A stretch of DNA of 64,000 nt from Balaenoptera acutorostrata (GCF_949987535.1 NC_080075.1:37756269-37820268), one strand, 5' to 3'; shown: positions 21,794 to 33,504, numbered from the stretch's first letter. The notes: generated by a model from the letters alone, not told the origin. Numbers and translations are program-made.

Positions 21794-22697
21794 TTAGAGA
21801 AGTTCCTTTAGCATTTGTTGTAGAGCTGGTTTGGTGGTGCTGAATTCTCTTAGCTTTTGCTTGTCTGTAAAGCTTTTGATTTCTCCATCGAATCTAAATG
21901 AGATCCTTGCCGGGTAGAGTAATCTTGGTTGTAGGTTCTTCCCTTTCATCACTTTAAATATATCATGCCACTCCCTTCTGGCTTGCAGAGTTTCTGCTGA
22001 GAAATCAGCTGTTAACCTTATGGGAGTTCCCTTGTATGGCATTTGTCGTTTTTCCCTTGCTGCTTTCAATAATTTTTCTTTGTCTTTAATTTTTGCCACT
22101 TTGATTACTATGTGTCTCGGCGTGTTTCTCCTTGGGTTTATCCTGTATGGGACTCTCTGCGCTTCCTGGACTTGGGTGGCTATTGCCTTTACCATGTTAG
22201 GGAAGTTTTCGACTATAATCTCTTCAAATATTTTCTCTGGTACTTTCTCTCTCTTCACCTTCTGGGACCCCTATAATGCGAATGTTGTTGCGTTTAATGT
22301 TGTCCCAGAGGTCTCTTAGGCTGTCTTCATTTCTTTTCATTCTTTTTTCTTTGGTCTGTTCCGCAGCAGTGAATTCCACCATTCTGTCTTCCAGGTCACT
22401 TATCCATTCTTCTGCCTCAGTTTTTCTGCTATTGATTCCTTCTAGTGTAGTTTTCATTTCAGTTATTGTATTGGTCATCTATGTTTGTTTGTTCTTTAAT
22501 TCTTCTAGGTCTTTGTTAATCATTTCTTGCATCTTCTCAATCTTTGCCTCCATTCTTATTCCAAGGTCCTGGATCATCTTCACTATCATTATTCTGAATT
22601 CTTTTTCTGGAAGGTTGCCTATCTCCACTTCATTTAGTTGTTTTTCTGGGGTTTTTTCTTGTTCCTTCATCTGGTACATAGCCCTCTGCCTTTTCAT
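21794..22697 (-). pseudogene. L1 ORF1 (RNA-binding chaperone), disabled
   Basis: ORF1p coats L1 RNA as a trimer. Minus-strand pieces: 22,697-22,479 (MKRQRAMYQMKEQEKTPEKQ) ends at an in-frame TAG. The same frame continues 22,478-22,224 as the coiled-coil/RRM part (SDLEDRMVEF, NIRIIGVPEGEE). A frameshift near 22,240 leads into 22,258-21,794 with the C-terminal domain (RYRINPRRNTPRH-like text, LQARREWHDIFKVMKGKNLQ). Length and order are as in intact L1 ORF1. One stop and one frameshift disable it. Confidence 0.9.
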
Positions 22698-22699
22698 CT

Positions 22700-23591
22700 T
22701 GTCTATCTTTCTGTAACTGTGGTTTTTGGTCCACAGGCTGCAGGATTGTAGTTTTTCTTGCTTCTGCTGTCTGCCCTCTGGCGGTTGAGACTATCTAAGA
22801 GGCTTGATGGGAGGCTCTGGTGGTGGGTAGAGCTGACTGTTGCTGTGGCGGACAGAGCTCCGTAACACTTTAATCCACTTGACTGTTGATGGGTGGGGCT
22901 GGGTTCCCTCCCTGTTGGTTGTTTTGCCTGAGGCAACCCAACACTGGAGCCTACCTGGGCTCTTTGGTGGGGCTAATGGCAGACTCTGGGAGGGCTCACG
23001 CCAAGGAGCACTTCCCAGAACCTCCGCTGCCAGAGTCCTTGCCCCCATGGTGAAACAGAGCCACCCCCCGCCTCTGCAGGAGACCCCCCAACACCAGGAG
23101 GTAGGTCTGGTTCAGTCTCCCCCAGGGTCACTGCTCCTTCCCCTGGGTCCCGATGCGCACACTACTTTGTGTGTGCCCTCCAAGAGTGGGGTCTCTGTTT
23201 CCCCCAGTCGTGTCGAAGTCCTGCAATCAATTCCCACTAGGCTTCAAAGTCTGATTCTCTAGGAATTCCTCCTCCTGTTGCCGGACCCCCAGGTTGGGAA
23301 GCCTGATGTGGGGCTCAGAACCTTCACTCCAGTGGGTGGACTTCTGTGGTATAAGTGTTCGCCAGTCTGTGAGTCACCCACCCAGCAGTTATGGGATTAG
23401 ATTTTACTCTGATTGCGCCCCTCCTACCGTCTCACTGTGGCTTCTCCTCTGTCCTTGTACGTGGGGTATCCTCCTTGGTGAAGTCCAGGGTCTTCCTGTC
23501 AATGATTGTCCAGCAGCCAGTTGTGATTCTGGTGCTCTCGCAAGAGGGAGAGAGAGCACAGCCTTCTACTCCGCCATCTTGGTTAATCCCC
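22700..23591 (-). promoter_or_regulatory. L1 5' UTR (internal promoter region)
   Basis: A GC-rich region of about 0.9 kb between the L1 5' terminus and ORF1, with the starting motif caagatggcgg, which in L1s lies at or near the YY1-type site. In a living element this drives transcription from +1. Its activity here is unknown. Confidence 0.7.
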
Positions 23592-23608
23592 CTGACTCTA
23601 TGTTCTTT
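23592..23608. repeat. Target-site duplication, right copy, of the L1-kinase insertion
   Basis: An exact 17-bp match to 12,141-12,157. Old-L1 sequence continues directly after it. Confidence 0.93.
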
Positions 23609-26307
23609 AAGTTTACTCTTATTCTTAATTGAGCTTTTAGAGTTGAGCACTTATCTCACATATTTTCAATACTCCTTGGTGGCTAGTATATTGAAAGCTC
23701 TAACTCTATCTCTATATACAAATATTGCTGTGGCCCACAAATGTAACATGCAATAATTTCCTTGTCCCTCATATATATTATTACTGCCATTACAATTTCC
23801 TCTTCAAAACATGAGCTATTAAGAGGGAGTTTAATTGTTGCTATATTAACTATATTTATATAATTTCTGATTTAATTTCATTAAGTCAGAGAACATGATC
23901 TACATCATATTAATTCCTTGAAATATGTTGAAAGTTTCCTTAGAAATCAATTTTTGTACATGCTCGATGTGTACTTGAAAATAATGTATATTCTCTGTTG
24001 GGCATAAAGAGGGAATTTCTTTCTATATTCATGTTAATATTGTATACTCAATAGATAAATGTATGATAAAAATGTGTAGACATTTCCTACAAAAAGGGCA
24101 GATTTATCAAGTTTATCTCATAGTTCTGTCAACTTTTTCTTCGTATATTCTGAGATTATACTGTTAGGTAATACAGAGTCATATTCTTTACAACTTCTTG
24201 GTGGATTGTTCCTTTTAGTATTATGCAGTGTTCATGATTACACCTACTCGTGTTTCTCAAATTCTACTTTGTTATTAATATTTCTAGACAAGATTTCTTT
24301 GGGTTAGTATTTGCCTATATACTTTTTCCCACCTCTCTATTTTTAACATCTTTGTATGACTTTAGGTTTCTTAAAACTGAATATTAGTTTTGTTTCATTT
24401 GGTTTTTATTCCAAGCTCATGTATAACTATAAAATATTCTGACAAATATCTATCTCCTTCCCAAACACAGAGACCTTAGCTTGCTGAACTGTCTATTGGA
24501 ACAACCCCCATATTTGTTGTCCAGTGTTCTACTTTGACGTGTTTTAAACATACACACACACAAAATGAAGATTTTGTTTTAGTCAACAGTTAAGTAAATT
24601 TACCAATATATTTTACCAATTTCTATATTAATCAATGTTTCTTCTATCATATGTCCTTCCTCTGGTACACTTCTTGTCTTGCTAAAGCATAACCTTTAGA
24701 AGTTCTGTGAGTATCAAATTTTCTTAGCCTTGGTATGTCTGAAAATGTCCTTGCTTTATTTTCACTTTGAATGATATTTTAGCTTATATAAATTATAGAT
24801 GAACAGATATTTTCCTTGAGCACTTTGAATATAGTAAGTGTCCTCGGGCGCCTAATTTTCCTGATAAGAAATGTCCCTTTAGTCTAATTATCATTCCTTC
24901 AAATTTAATATTTCTTCTCTTCCTTGTAGTTTCTAAAATTTTCTTTAAATCCTTGATGTTCTGCAGACTGAAGAGGATTGTGCCTACACGTGGGTTTATA
25001 TTTATCTATGTACCTCCGTTCTTGGAGTATATTTTGATCTGATTACTCTGGCCTTTATTCAGTACTGAAAATTATCAGCTACTGTCTCTTGAAATATTGC
25101 TTGTCCACCTTTCCTTCCTCTTCTTCTAGTAATCAGATTAGATGTATGTTAAGCTTCTCAATCTATCCTTCATGTCTCTTCTCTACTTTGTTTTAATATT
25201 CTTAATTTTTTATTTCTCTTTCCTGCATTCTGGGTGACCATCTCTGTATTGAATTCCAATATGGTAATTACCCCATCACTTGTCTTATCTAGAGTTTATC
25301 TCATCTACTGAGTGTCTTACTCTGATGATAATAGTTTTACTTCTAATTTTGAAATCGATTCTTTTTCACATTCAACCTTTATTTTTCTTTCTGCCTATTC
25401 TTCTTATGTAAAATCTTATTTTTTAATGTCTATTATTTCATCCCTAATTAGTATAACCTTGTTAAAATTATTTATTTAAAGAGTTACTCTAGCTATAACA
25501 TAAAATTAATTTTATTTGGATAAATTAATTTTCTGATGGTTGGTTTGTTGGCTATCTTCCCTAGCCTTTAGTTTCTTGGTGTGACTTGAAATTTAGCTTT
25601 TGAGGTTTTTAAGTGAGAGGATTTTCATAATCCCTCTGTCCTCACTCCACTCCTCTGAGTTCACCACTCTCTGAGTTATCTGCCTCTCATCTCCTATAGC
25701 CACAGTTCAGAACCTGGTTTGGCAAAAGCAGTTTGAGATTCCTACCCCTTGGTGATTTAGGGGCATTAAAGCAAAAATATCAGGCAAAAAGGAATTTGGT
25801 TTAGTTCAGGATCTCAAGACTTTAAGTGCCCTATCTTTCCTAGGTTTGTAGATTCTTTAAAGCTGTAGTCCTAGCAGCAGCTGGCAGCATTTTTTTAGCC
25901 TTCTTTCACAAATGAGTGTTTGAGTAGAGGAAACCACACTCTTGCTTTTGGCTTCCAGCAGTAAGCCTGGATCCAATCCCCCACCCTTCCACCGAACACT
26001 TTTAGTCCTGGTTGGAGTCAAACTCCCAGCCACCACTACTTGCTTCTCAGCCTAAAGCCCAACAGGCATGGGTTTCATTCAACCCTACACATCACTTTAG
26101 GCAGCTGTTCTATCTCTGACCCACAGATTGTTTGTCTTGTTTTGAGATTAGTTATATCTTTTTGGTTTTGTCTTTTATAGCTTACATATAATGGTTAAGT
26201 GTATACACATCATCATTATGAGGATGGGCCACAACATGAACTTATTCTGCCATCTTGACCTTATGAGGATGGGCCTCAGCATGAACTCATTCTGCCATCT
26301 TGACCTG
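23609..26307 (-). mobile_element. Old L1 (L1M), 5' half, antisense
   Basis: Antisense ORF2 endonuclease text ('tgtacttgaaaataatgtatattctctgttg' in part near 23,970), ORF1 text (about 24,900-25,400) and an old 5' UTR reaching 26,307, where the minus strand begins with ggtcaagatggcagaatgag. All frames are lost. Together with 6,960-9,660 and 11,775-12,157 this is one element. Confidence 0.75.
26217..26307 (-). repeat. 45-bp tandem duplication at the 5' end of the old L1
   Basis: Two adjacent copies each run from 'ttatgaggatgggcc' to 'ctgccatcttgacc' with a few mismatches, so the L1 5' terminus (ggtcaagatggcag on the minus strand) is present twice. Confidence 0.85.
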
Positions 26308-26334
26308 TGGTCCCAGCTTCATGTTTATAACCCA

Positions 26335-26440
26335 CTACAAAGTATTCAACATGAGGGCAGGGCCCCATGAGGCTGATTCACTACCGTATCCCTCATAGTA
26401 GGTGTCAATAAAGATGTGTTGAATAAAAGAATAAATACAA
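26335..26440 (+). mobile_element. L2 LINE 3' end fragment
   Basis: 'gagggcagggccccatgaggctg', 'catagtaggtgtcaataaa' and 'gttgaataaa' are the typical L2 3' terminus. Confidence 0.7.
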
Positions 26441-27180
26441 ATTTTTCAGTTTCAGTTTTCTCAGTAGACTACACGATCTTGACGGTAGAACCTATGTCTG
26501 ATCTATCATATTGCCTAGTTTAGTACCCTGCATATTGTCAATATTTCAACACATTTCTCCTATTGATTTTCTATACGGCAAAAAGGAGTGATGTCCAGAT
26601 ACATACAGTGTTGCTTTAAAGGATTAAAATCATCCTCTGAGTTGTTTTATAAGATGTTGTTCTTCATTTTAAACTATACTTTAAAAAAATGAATGCTCCT
26701 TAATGAAAACCGTTTCACGCAAGAGTAGAGAGGGTCACGGGGAAGTGGGATATTTTCACTAGAATAATGTAAAAGTGGGACATTGTCTGACTTTAATTAA
26801 TCAAGAAATCAAATGAAAAACCTTTTCCTGCTATCTTACGACAATATCAGGGACCAAATGCAGAGAGAATGCTAAGTGAACACAATTCCTCTAGCTGAAA
26901 TAACATTTTTCATACCGCATACCAAAGGACAAGGGGACAAAGGAAATGTCTTTGTTGATTAATTACCTTTGGAACCAGGCTCAGCACGAGGAAAGAATAT
27001 AGGCTAGTGATAAAGCTACAGGTCTACTCTTTGTCCCCTCTGCCCTCCCAAGAAATGATTCTCTGGTTTTCTGAGAGACAAATGCGCTTAGGTGCTTTAA
27101 ACCATGATATCCATAAAGAAGAGACATTGCCATATATCTTCAAAATGAATTCACAACCTCCCAATCGACAACCTCTTCAT
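26441..27180. other. Unique non-coding stretch
   Basis: No gene or clear repeat is seen. Confidence 0.4.
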
Positions 27181-27184
27181 TCCT

Positions 27185-27235
27185 ATACATATTGAGTACC
27201 TACTGTATGCCAGGCACTCTGGTAGTTACAGAAGA
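27185..27235 (-). mobile_element. MIR 3' fragment
   Basis: 'ttgagtacctactgtatgccaggcactctgg' (in part) is the MIR tail in reverse. Confidence 0.55.
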
Positions 27236-27359
27236 ATTAGAAAACAATCCACTGCGGGGAACAAGCTATACTCAGACAAACCCTTCCACTTAGGCAGTAC
27301 TTTGATAAGCACTGCAGGTAAGGGAGGAGCAGGTCCAGGGGAGAATGATGCCCAAGACT

Positions 27360-27510
27360 TCATGAGGAGGCTAGAAATTCAAAGGTCTTCAAGGTTGGGT
27401 AGGATTCCTATGGAAGACACTTAACATCTCTAGGCCTTGGTTTCCTTATCTGTTAAGTGAGGGATGTGGGTTAAATAATATTACGGTTCTTTCCAGTTGA
27501 AACATTAACT
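27360..27510 (+). mobile_element. MIR SINE fragment
   Basis: It contains 'cttggtttccttatctgtta', 'gagggatgtgggttaaataat' and the following MIR-like tail. Confidence 0.65.
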
Positions 27511-27879
27511 GGTTCTCTTCTGTACTCTCCACAACAACTGATGCCCCTCAGTGGGGCATTTGTAACCTAGTAAACAACCTCCACTGTCTAGAAACTCCTT
27601 TAGAACAGAGTGAGAAACTTCAGAGACATCCGCCTCCAGACAAAGAGAAACTTCTCTCCTCCTTCAGAAGGTCTGCCTCCTAGAAGCGAAGTCTGAGGGA
27701 AAAGCAGGATTATCCAGAGCGCCCTGAAGAACTAAAAATGGGATCCCACGGGGCCAATGAGGTACAGTAAGTCAGCCCAGAGCAGCACAGAAGCACACTT
27801 TCAACTATGTAGGTTGAACACTGGCTTCAAATCTCCGGCTCTGATACGGCTGCATGGAAGGTGCCACCTGAAGGAAAAT

Positions 27880-28060
27880 GGCATTCAAGACTGACAACTG
27901 ATTAATATACAAGCTTGATTATATGCAAATCATCACTTTCTGTGGGCTAATTATACATGTTACATCAGATCACAATTAACACATGTATTTAAAATAAAGG
28001 TATATTTAATTGATATGCATATTTATAAAATGAATATTTACATTTATACGTTGTCTTTTT
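27880..28060. other. AT-rich block with octamer and homeobox-type words
   Basis: A non-repeat stretch containing ATGCAAAT (in 'tatatgcaaatcatc'), ATTAA/TAATTA words and paired E-box-like half sites. It could be a conserved enhancer. This is only a motif impression. Confidence 0.25.
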
Positions 28061-28187
28061 TTTTTTTAATTGGGGGTGAATTTCTTTCCTTACAGAAGTG
28101 AGATGTTCGGGGGCCCCATCATGAACTAAGCCAGAAAACAGAAACAAAGGAATGAGAAGTTGTCTTTGATATGTGTAGTAGAGAAAG

Positions 28188-28340
28188 CAATGAGCTGGCA
28201 GTCAGAAAGCCTGATTCCAGGCCTGGCCCTGCCCCATGCTGTGTGACTTTTACCTCTGGGTCTCAGTTTCTACATCTGTGAAAAGAAAGGCTGGACAGAC
28301 AACTTCTAAGCCACCTTCTAGTTCTACGATTCTATTATAA
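28188..28340 (+). mobile_element. MIR SINE
   Basis: 'gctgtgtgacttttacctctgggtctcagtttctacatctgtgaaa' (in part) is MIR core and tail text on the + strand. Confidence 0.75.
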
Positions 28341-28954
28341 GCTCACAGAACCACTCCACCCTTCAATTTAGTCTGTCGAAGTGACTGAACTCCAAACACT
28401 GATGGCCCAGAGTCTCTCTGATGGAAATTAATGTGCCTAAAAATTGTACTCAGAAGATTCCAGAAGTATTCTGGAGCCTGAGCAGCCCCATCCAAGCCCA
28501 CAACACTCAGAGAGCAGCAGTCTTGAGAACTGACTATATATAAACACATCTGTGGAACAAGAAGGGCATGGAGAGTTCATCAGCAGAGGGCAGGACCCTC
28601 AGGGAGTAGACTCCAGGCTGGTCCATTTCTGAAGGAAGAGAAAAGGAGGAATTGGATAACGTGTAGTAGGCCTTGTCCTAGAGACACTAGCTAAGTAGAT
28701 GGGGATTTTGATGGAGTGGCTCTATGACGAACAGCTTAAAAAAATACAATGGGCAAATATATAACCTCCATGCCCTTTCGCAGACAAAATTACACAGAAA
28801 AAAAAAAATGAACTCCACTTTCATCATTAATTAAGTCTTTCTCAGTCTTTCACAAGTAAAGTGACTTGTCATAAAATATTCTACAGGCCAAATGATTAAG
28901 AAGACTGTACTCCCCGAAAAGCTCTCAGTATACTATGGTTTTGGATATTTCTTG

Positions 28955-29110
28955 GCAGCATGGTGAAGTGAAAAGAGCCAAAAGACCTGGGTATGCCTCT
29001 GTTCCATTCCCAGCTAGATAGCAACCTTGAATAAGTTGCCTTTTTCCTTCCTGACCTATCTTCCCTCCTTCAACTACTTTCCTTTTTGGAAAATGTAACT
29101 TAGCCCTCAT
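28955..29110 (+). mobile_element. MIR SINE, diverged
   Basis: 'gtgaagtgaaaagagccaaaagacctgg', 'attcccagctagatagcaacc' and 'ttgaataagttgcc' follow MIR order. Confidence 0.55.
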
Positions 29111-30870
29111 CAAACAAATGAATCCAAGAACTGTCCCAGACTCAACGCAAGAATTTCAAACACGAATAAAACATGATATCCAAGGAGATTATAATCCAAC
29201 AAAGGAGACAGTGGTATATACAACTAACTACAATGCAAAGAGAAAACAGCTACCTTAGCAGTATGGATGGTGTTTAGGGAGAGAAAGGAAGAAACAAGTT
29301 AACTTACCGCGGGAAGAGCTGTTTAGAAAGTTACGTCTTTAAGAATGAATACCTTTTCAAAGAAGCTAGGGGAAAATATGTCAATACAGTACGAGAAGTA
29401 GTTATTTTTTTTGTCTTCTAGACCTCACTGATCTGCCCACAATGCTTCCACTACTGACTGGGCATCTGGCATCTTCCCTCTGCTCCTGGGTATATCTAGA
29501 AAACAAACTGTGCTGGGGCCTCCAAAGTAGTCCCTCTCTGCACACCACCCTCTTGTCTAAAGGGATTCAACCCTTGGCCCAGCTCTTTCGTTGCTTGCTG
29601 AAATGCATCAGACTCACTAGGTATACAGAGACTTTTTTCATGACAACTGCCTACACACAATGAAATTTGCATTTTAGCCACAAAGCCAGGCAACCCTTAG
29701 GCCACTGTCCATGTTGTGGAAATGGGGCTTACAAATCAAAAGAACCTTAATAACAAATTGTATTGATCAGTTGAAACCTACATGTTACTAACTGGCATGG
29801 CCTCCAGAAAAGCACCGCACCGAAGTTCATACACACATGCGTGCGCACACAGCATTTCACTGTATGTTACCACACATGCATTTCATCTGGGTAATAGTGC
29901 CTTGTGCAAGCAGATGAGCGAGAAAGAGACTTTAAAGGATGGACTCCTATTGTTCCACCAAACAACTTAAAACGGATCAAAGCCTCAGAGGAGAGAAAAA
30001 CAAAGCCAGCTCTCTGAGGCTTTCTGTCTACCCCTTCAGATAATTATTGGCATCCCGGGCAATACTCAGAAAAGTATTAAAATTTGAGTAACAATGGTTT
30101 ACTTGTTTATATGCATCCCCATAGAATCCCCCACCATGTCTACAAAAGCTTCAAAGGCTCTACAATGAGACCCGTCAGGATGTGAGAAGAGGGAGAAAGA
30201 AAGACACTCTCAAGCGTTTGGAGACCCAGCCTGGGCATGCAGACTCTCAGGCATCTGGTTATCCCTGCCTGACACCGCGCCTGCGATTTCAGACTGTTTA
30301 ATTAATTCTGATAATACCACATCGCAGGTGCTGCAGGAAGTATGTTAATTTAAGATCACATCTTACCAATTCCCACAGGTTTCATTCGAACCTAATAAAT
30401 GAAATAATCTCCACCGTGAGCGTCTTGCTTACCTAATTAGGCGTGGGGTGACAAAGCAGTCACACTTGGGGTACATCAGTGCCACTGGTCACCTTCAAAA
30501 GCATAACTGTGACCTGCCTACGGGCGCCTTCCCCAGGCTTCTATCAGACACAGATGAAAGGCAAGCAAATAAGGAATCACACTGCCCTTTCTTTACCAGC
30601 AACCCTGTTTTTTTTCCTCTCACTTAATTTCTTTTTTTGTCTTTTTAAACATTTCTATACTGCTGGATCCTACGAAATCTCACCATGTTTAAACTAAACC
30701 AAACTTTATTTCTAATTTCATATTACTTCAGTTAACAAATACTGTAAGAGTCAGATTATTTTTAACCAATGGGTAATTTCTAACCAGTGTGTTCTTTCCT
30801 CATTGATGAGGCATTAAAGGGAACTGTCTAATTTTACCTGAACCAGTAGCGACATAAATGCCATCATGCC
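29111..30870. other. Unique non-coding stretch
   Basis: No gene is seen. 30,260-30,470 is a repeat-free, motif-dense block (TTAATTAATT, CAGGTG E-box, CTAATTAG) noted as a possible regulatory element. Confidence 0.35.
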
Positions 30871-30874
30871 TCTC

Positions 30875-31110
30875 CTCATCACTCACTCCCCACACGTTCA
30901 CCATCAGAAACTAGCCTTCTATTGTGGGGTACAAAGCAGCCTGGAATGCCCTCACCCCACCCCCTGCATGGCTCACCCCCCACTTCTTTCATGTCCATGT
31001 TCAAGAATCACCCCATCATCAAGGCCTTTCCTGACCAGCCAAATAAAAGAGTAACCCCATCCCTACAAGCTGCACCCTGCCTCTCGACACAAAATGAAGA
31101 CTTGGCTACT
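30875..31110 (+). mobile_element. L2 LINE fragment
   Basis: Text such as 'ttcatgtccatgttcaagaatcacc' and 'aaggcctttcctgaccagcc' matches the L2 coding-end region. Confidence 0.6.
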
Positions 31111-31141
31111 GCAGTACCTGGCTGATTTGAATAGCGTAGAC

Positions 31142-31297
31142 CAAGGCTTATTAATCCTGCTCAGGACATTTACCTGGGGAACTCTGCAGTCAATGCGTCC
31201 CCACTCCCTAACCAAGATCCTAATTCATTTGGTCCAGTGAGGGCTCCAGACATCAGAATGTGTTAAATCTCCCCCAGACAGGAGTGGAGAACCTCTG
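31142..31297 (+). mobile_element. MER20 hAT DNA transposon (diverged)
   Basis: 'cctggggaactctg', 'aagatcctaattcatttggtcc' and the closing 'gtggagaacctctg' follow MER20 order. Confidence 0.6.
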
Positions 31298-33195
31298 ATG
31301 CCAAGAGTTAAATGGACTTAGGCCTGAGGAGTCACTTAATAGGGATGGTCTAGTTTATCTAACCTGATCAAATAGATCAATTATTTCCCTAATCCTCAGT
31401 GGACTGAGGCAAAGGTTATGCTCACTTCACTTCATTCTACATAGACCCCACCGTCAGAGCCCCCCGGTGGAAAGAAGTTCTCCTAATTCCTGGGTCCTAG
31501 CCTGGCTTCCCAATGGTCAGTGAACACTAAGTGACATCTGGCCAGTGGGCATTTTCCTTCCCCCAATGTCAAAGCTCACTCAGACTGAATGAACTGAGAC
31601 AAGATATAAAAACATGGCCTCTGGCCCTCAGATGCCTTGTTGTGGAGGAAAAATACAGAAAAGGGAAAGTCACACTAAAGACTTTCTGGGTAACCTCAGG
31701 TTTTTGAAGTGCCCCTCTCTCTCACTGCTAAGATCTGTGTCTCTCCCCCCTTGGCTCAAACTCTGATTCTCCCTGCTCCTTCCCCCAGCATACCTGAAGT
31801 GGGATCTGACAGAGAAAGGCAGCCTTTACTAGACGTAGGACGCAAACGCTGGTTTTCCACCAGGGACCGGCGTGGCCCCCTTTCCACACTGCTGATAGGA
31901 GCACTGCCCAGGTGGCCCAGCTCTCAAGTTTCTAGATTGAGTTGGCTTCTCCTATTTTCCATTTTCTGAGCTTGGCTTTGAACAAAAGTTAAATCTCCAA
32001 AACTCAGAGGGGAAACCCAGAAAACACTGCCAGGTTTTTCTAACCCCTGCTTGAAATAATCAAACCCCCAGCGTATGCCCGGACTCAGCCAATGCTGGCT
32101 CAGCCGCCAGCCCCAGCCTCGCTAAAAAATTCATAAACCACAGAACAGCTGGGCCACAGTCTGCTTTCAGAGCAAAGCATCCTCGATCAGGTTTTCATCT
32201 AGGCACTACTGAAGAACTAAGTATTTATTCCTGACAGAGACTTGAAAGGGGAAATCTTACTGGCTGTCTGCTCAGTCACATGAGGACAGATTTGATGGGA
32301 ATCCCATGCATGTTCCAACTAGATAAAAGATATTACTCATTCCTAAAATGTCTTCAGAGACTCCATTAATGGAGAAATTCCAAGTGACAGAAATAACCAA
32401 AAAAAATCCCCTAATATCAACATACAACTGCATTAGGATGGATCAGGGAAAGGAATGCTTAATATTTAGGCCCTCCTTAAAATCATGTTTCTTTCCTTTT
32501 CATCACGAAAGATAAGAACTGGCTAGGGGAAGTAAGAGGGGAAAAGATGCCCCCTGGAAAACATATGGGACCAGTTAAACACTCCTTTTCCCTAAAAGGA
32601 GAGATTTCATTTGGAAGTTGTCGTATTTTGACAATTTCTATGGAGACTTATCCTCCCGTGAATTTCCTCGGTCATGACAGGCTGTGGTAAATGGAAAAGA
32701 TATCTTGTTATTAGGCCTCAATATTCTATGTGTCGGTATATGCAGCTTAAATAGGCAATTTAAATATTTTTTTAACTTTATGCTTTCTCCAAAGACTATA
32801 TCTAAGGAAGACTATGGAGAAGCCAAACCCGTGAAATCCAATGGGGACCCCAAATCAAGATTCTCAGATTCAGGGAAACCATTTTTTTCTGATATGATTC
32901 TTTTTTTTTTTTTTTTTTTTTTTACAATGAAAGCGAGTTTTTGTGCCCTCACACCTATCACAACTCTGTTAACTACATCCATACAGTTGACAGTTGTAGT
33001 ACAATAACAATGACTGCTTATAATGGTGCTCTCTAAGTCCTTCAAGACTCTTCATAGTTGTAACAATGAGATAATGTTCTGTGTTTTTGTATTCTTAGTC
33101 TTTGCAACCAAATTATTTAGTGATAATATACAATGTAATCCTAAGTTAATTGCCTTCAACTTCATTTTCCTTATATGCTAGACAATATGTCCGAC
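31298..33195. other. Unique non-coding stretch
   Basis: No gene is seen. 32,040-32,200 is a GC-richer block with MEF2-like (ctaaaaaatt), RUNX-like (aaccacag) and E-box (cagctg) words. A 26-base T run at 32,899-32,924 may be the tail of a small antisense retrocopy extending toward 33,050. I cannot name its parent and found no duplication. Confidence 0.35.
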
Positions 33196-33207
33196 TCAAG
33201 AAATATT

Positions 33208-33245
33208 GAATGGATGGATGGATGGATGGATGGATGGATGGGTAG
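33208..33245. repeat. (GGAT)n microsatellite
   Basis: About eight tandem GGAT units, then decayed copies. Confidence 0.92.
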
Positions 33246-33504
33246 ATAGATGAATGGGAGGAAGCGTGGGAGGGAGAGAGGGAGTTTTCTACAACCTAGA
33301 AATACACCTCCTGCCTTAGATAAACTAGCTCAGGGGAAAGCTGGTTAATTCATGGATCAGAGATTCCATTCCCCATTTTCATATTTCTAGTAACCCACAT
33401 CAATTCATTGTTTATTTTCACAATCTACAGAACAGCTCTAATAGAAATAAAAGGTGAACTGAGCAGAGCACAAGATTTAAATAAGACCAGCCCCAGGCTG
33501 AATG

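Larger units (their letters stand above)
12158..23591 (-). mobile_element. Composite 11.4-kb retrotransposition: full-length L1 plus about 5.5 kb 3'-transduced DNA carrying a kinase gene
   Basis: On the minus strand the order is: L1 5' end (ggggattaaccaagatggcg, at 23,591), L1 5' UTR, ORF1, ORF2, 3' UTR ending near 17,680-17,700, about 5.5 kb of non-L1 DNA, the kinase ORF, an AATAAA at 12,206-12,201, and a poly(A) tail (T run 12,154-12,179). One 17-bp duplication brackets the whole block. I find no duplication bracketing the L1 alone (at 17,680) or the kinase alone (at about 14,000-14,300). This is what an L1 transcript that read through its own weak polyadenylation site into a downstream gene would leave. 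Segmental duplication or several independent insertions fit less well. Confidence 0.8.
17680..23591 (-). mobile_element. Full-length LINE-1, antisense, with 5' UTR, ORF1, ORF2 and 3' UTR
   Basis: On the minus strand it begins at 23,591 with the artiodactyl-type L1 start (ggggattaaccaagatggcg). A 5' UTR of about 0.9 kb follows, then ORF1 (22,697-21,794), ORF2 (21,735-17,889), and a 3' UTR ending with 'gaacctgcagtataaaaaaac' and a short impure A-rich stretch at 17,700-17,679. Its own tail is short and impure, in contrast to the long pure tail at 12,158-12,179, which supports read-through. Both ORFs are now broken. Its 3' UTR differs from that of the L1s at 1-1,880 and 40,164-48,305, so it is another subfamily. 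Confidence 0.93.
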
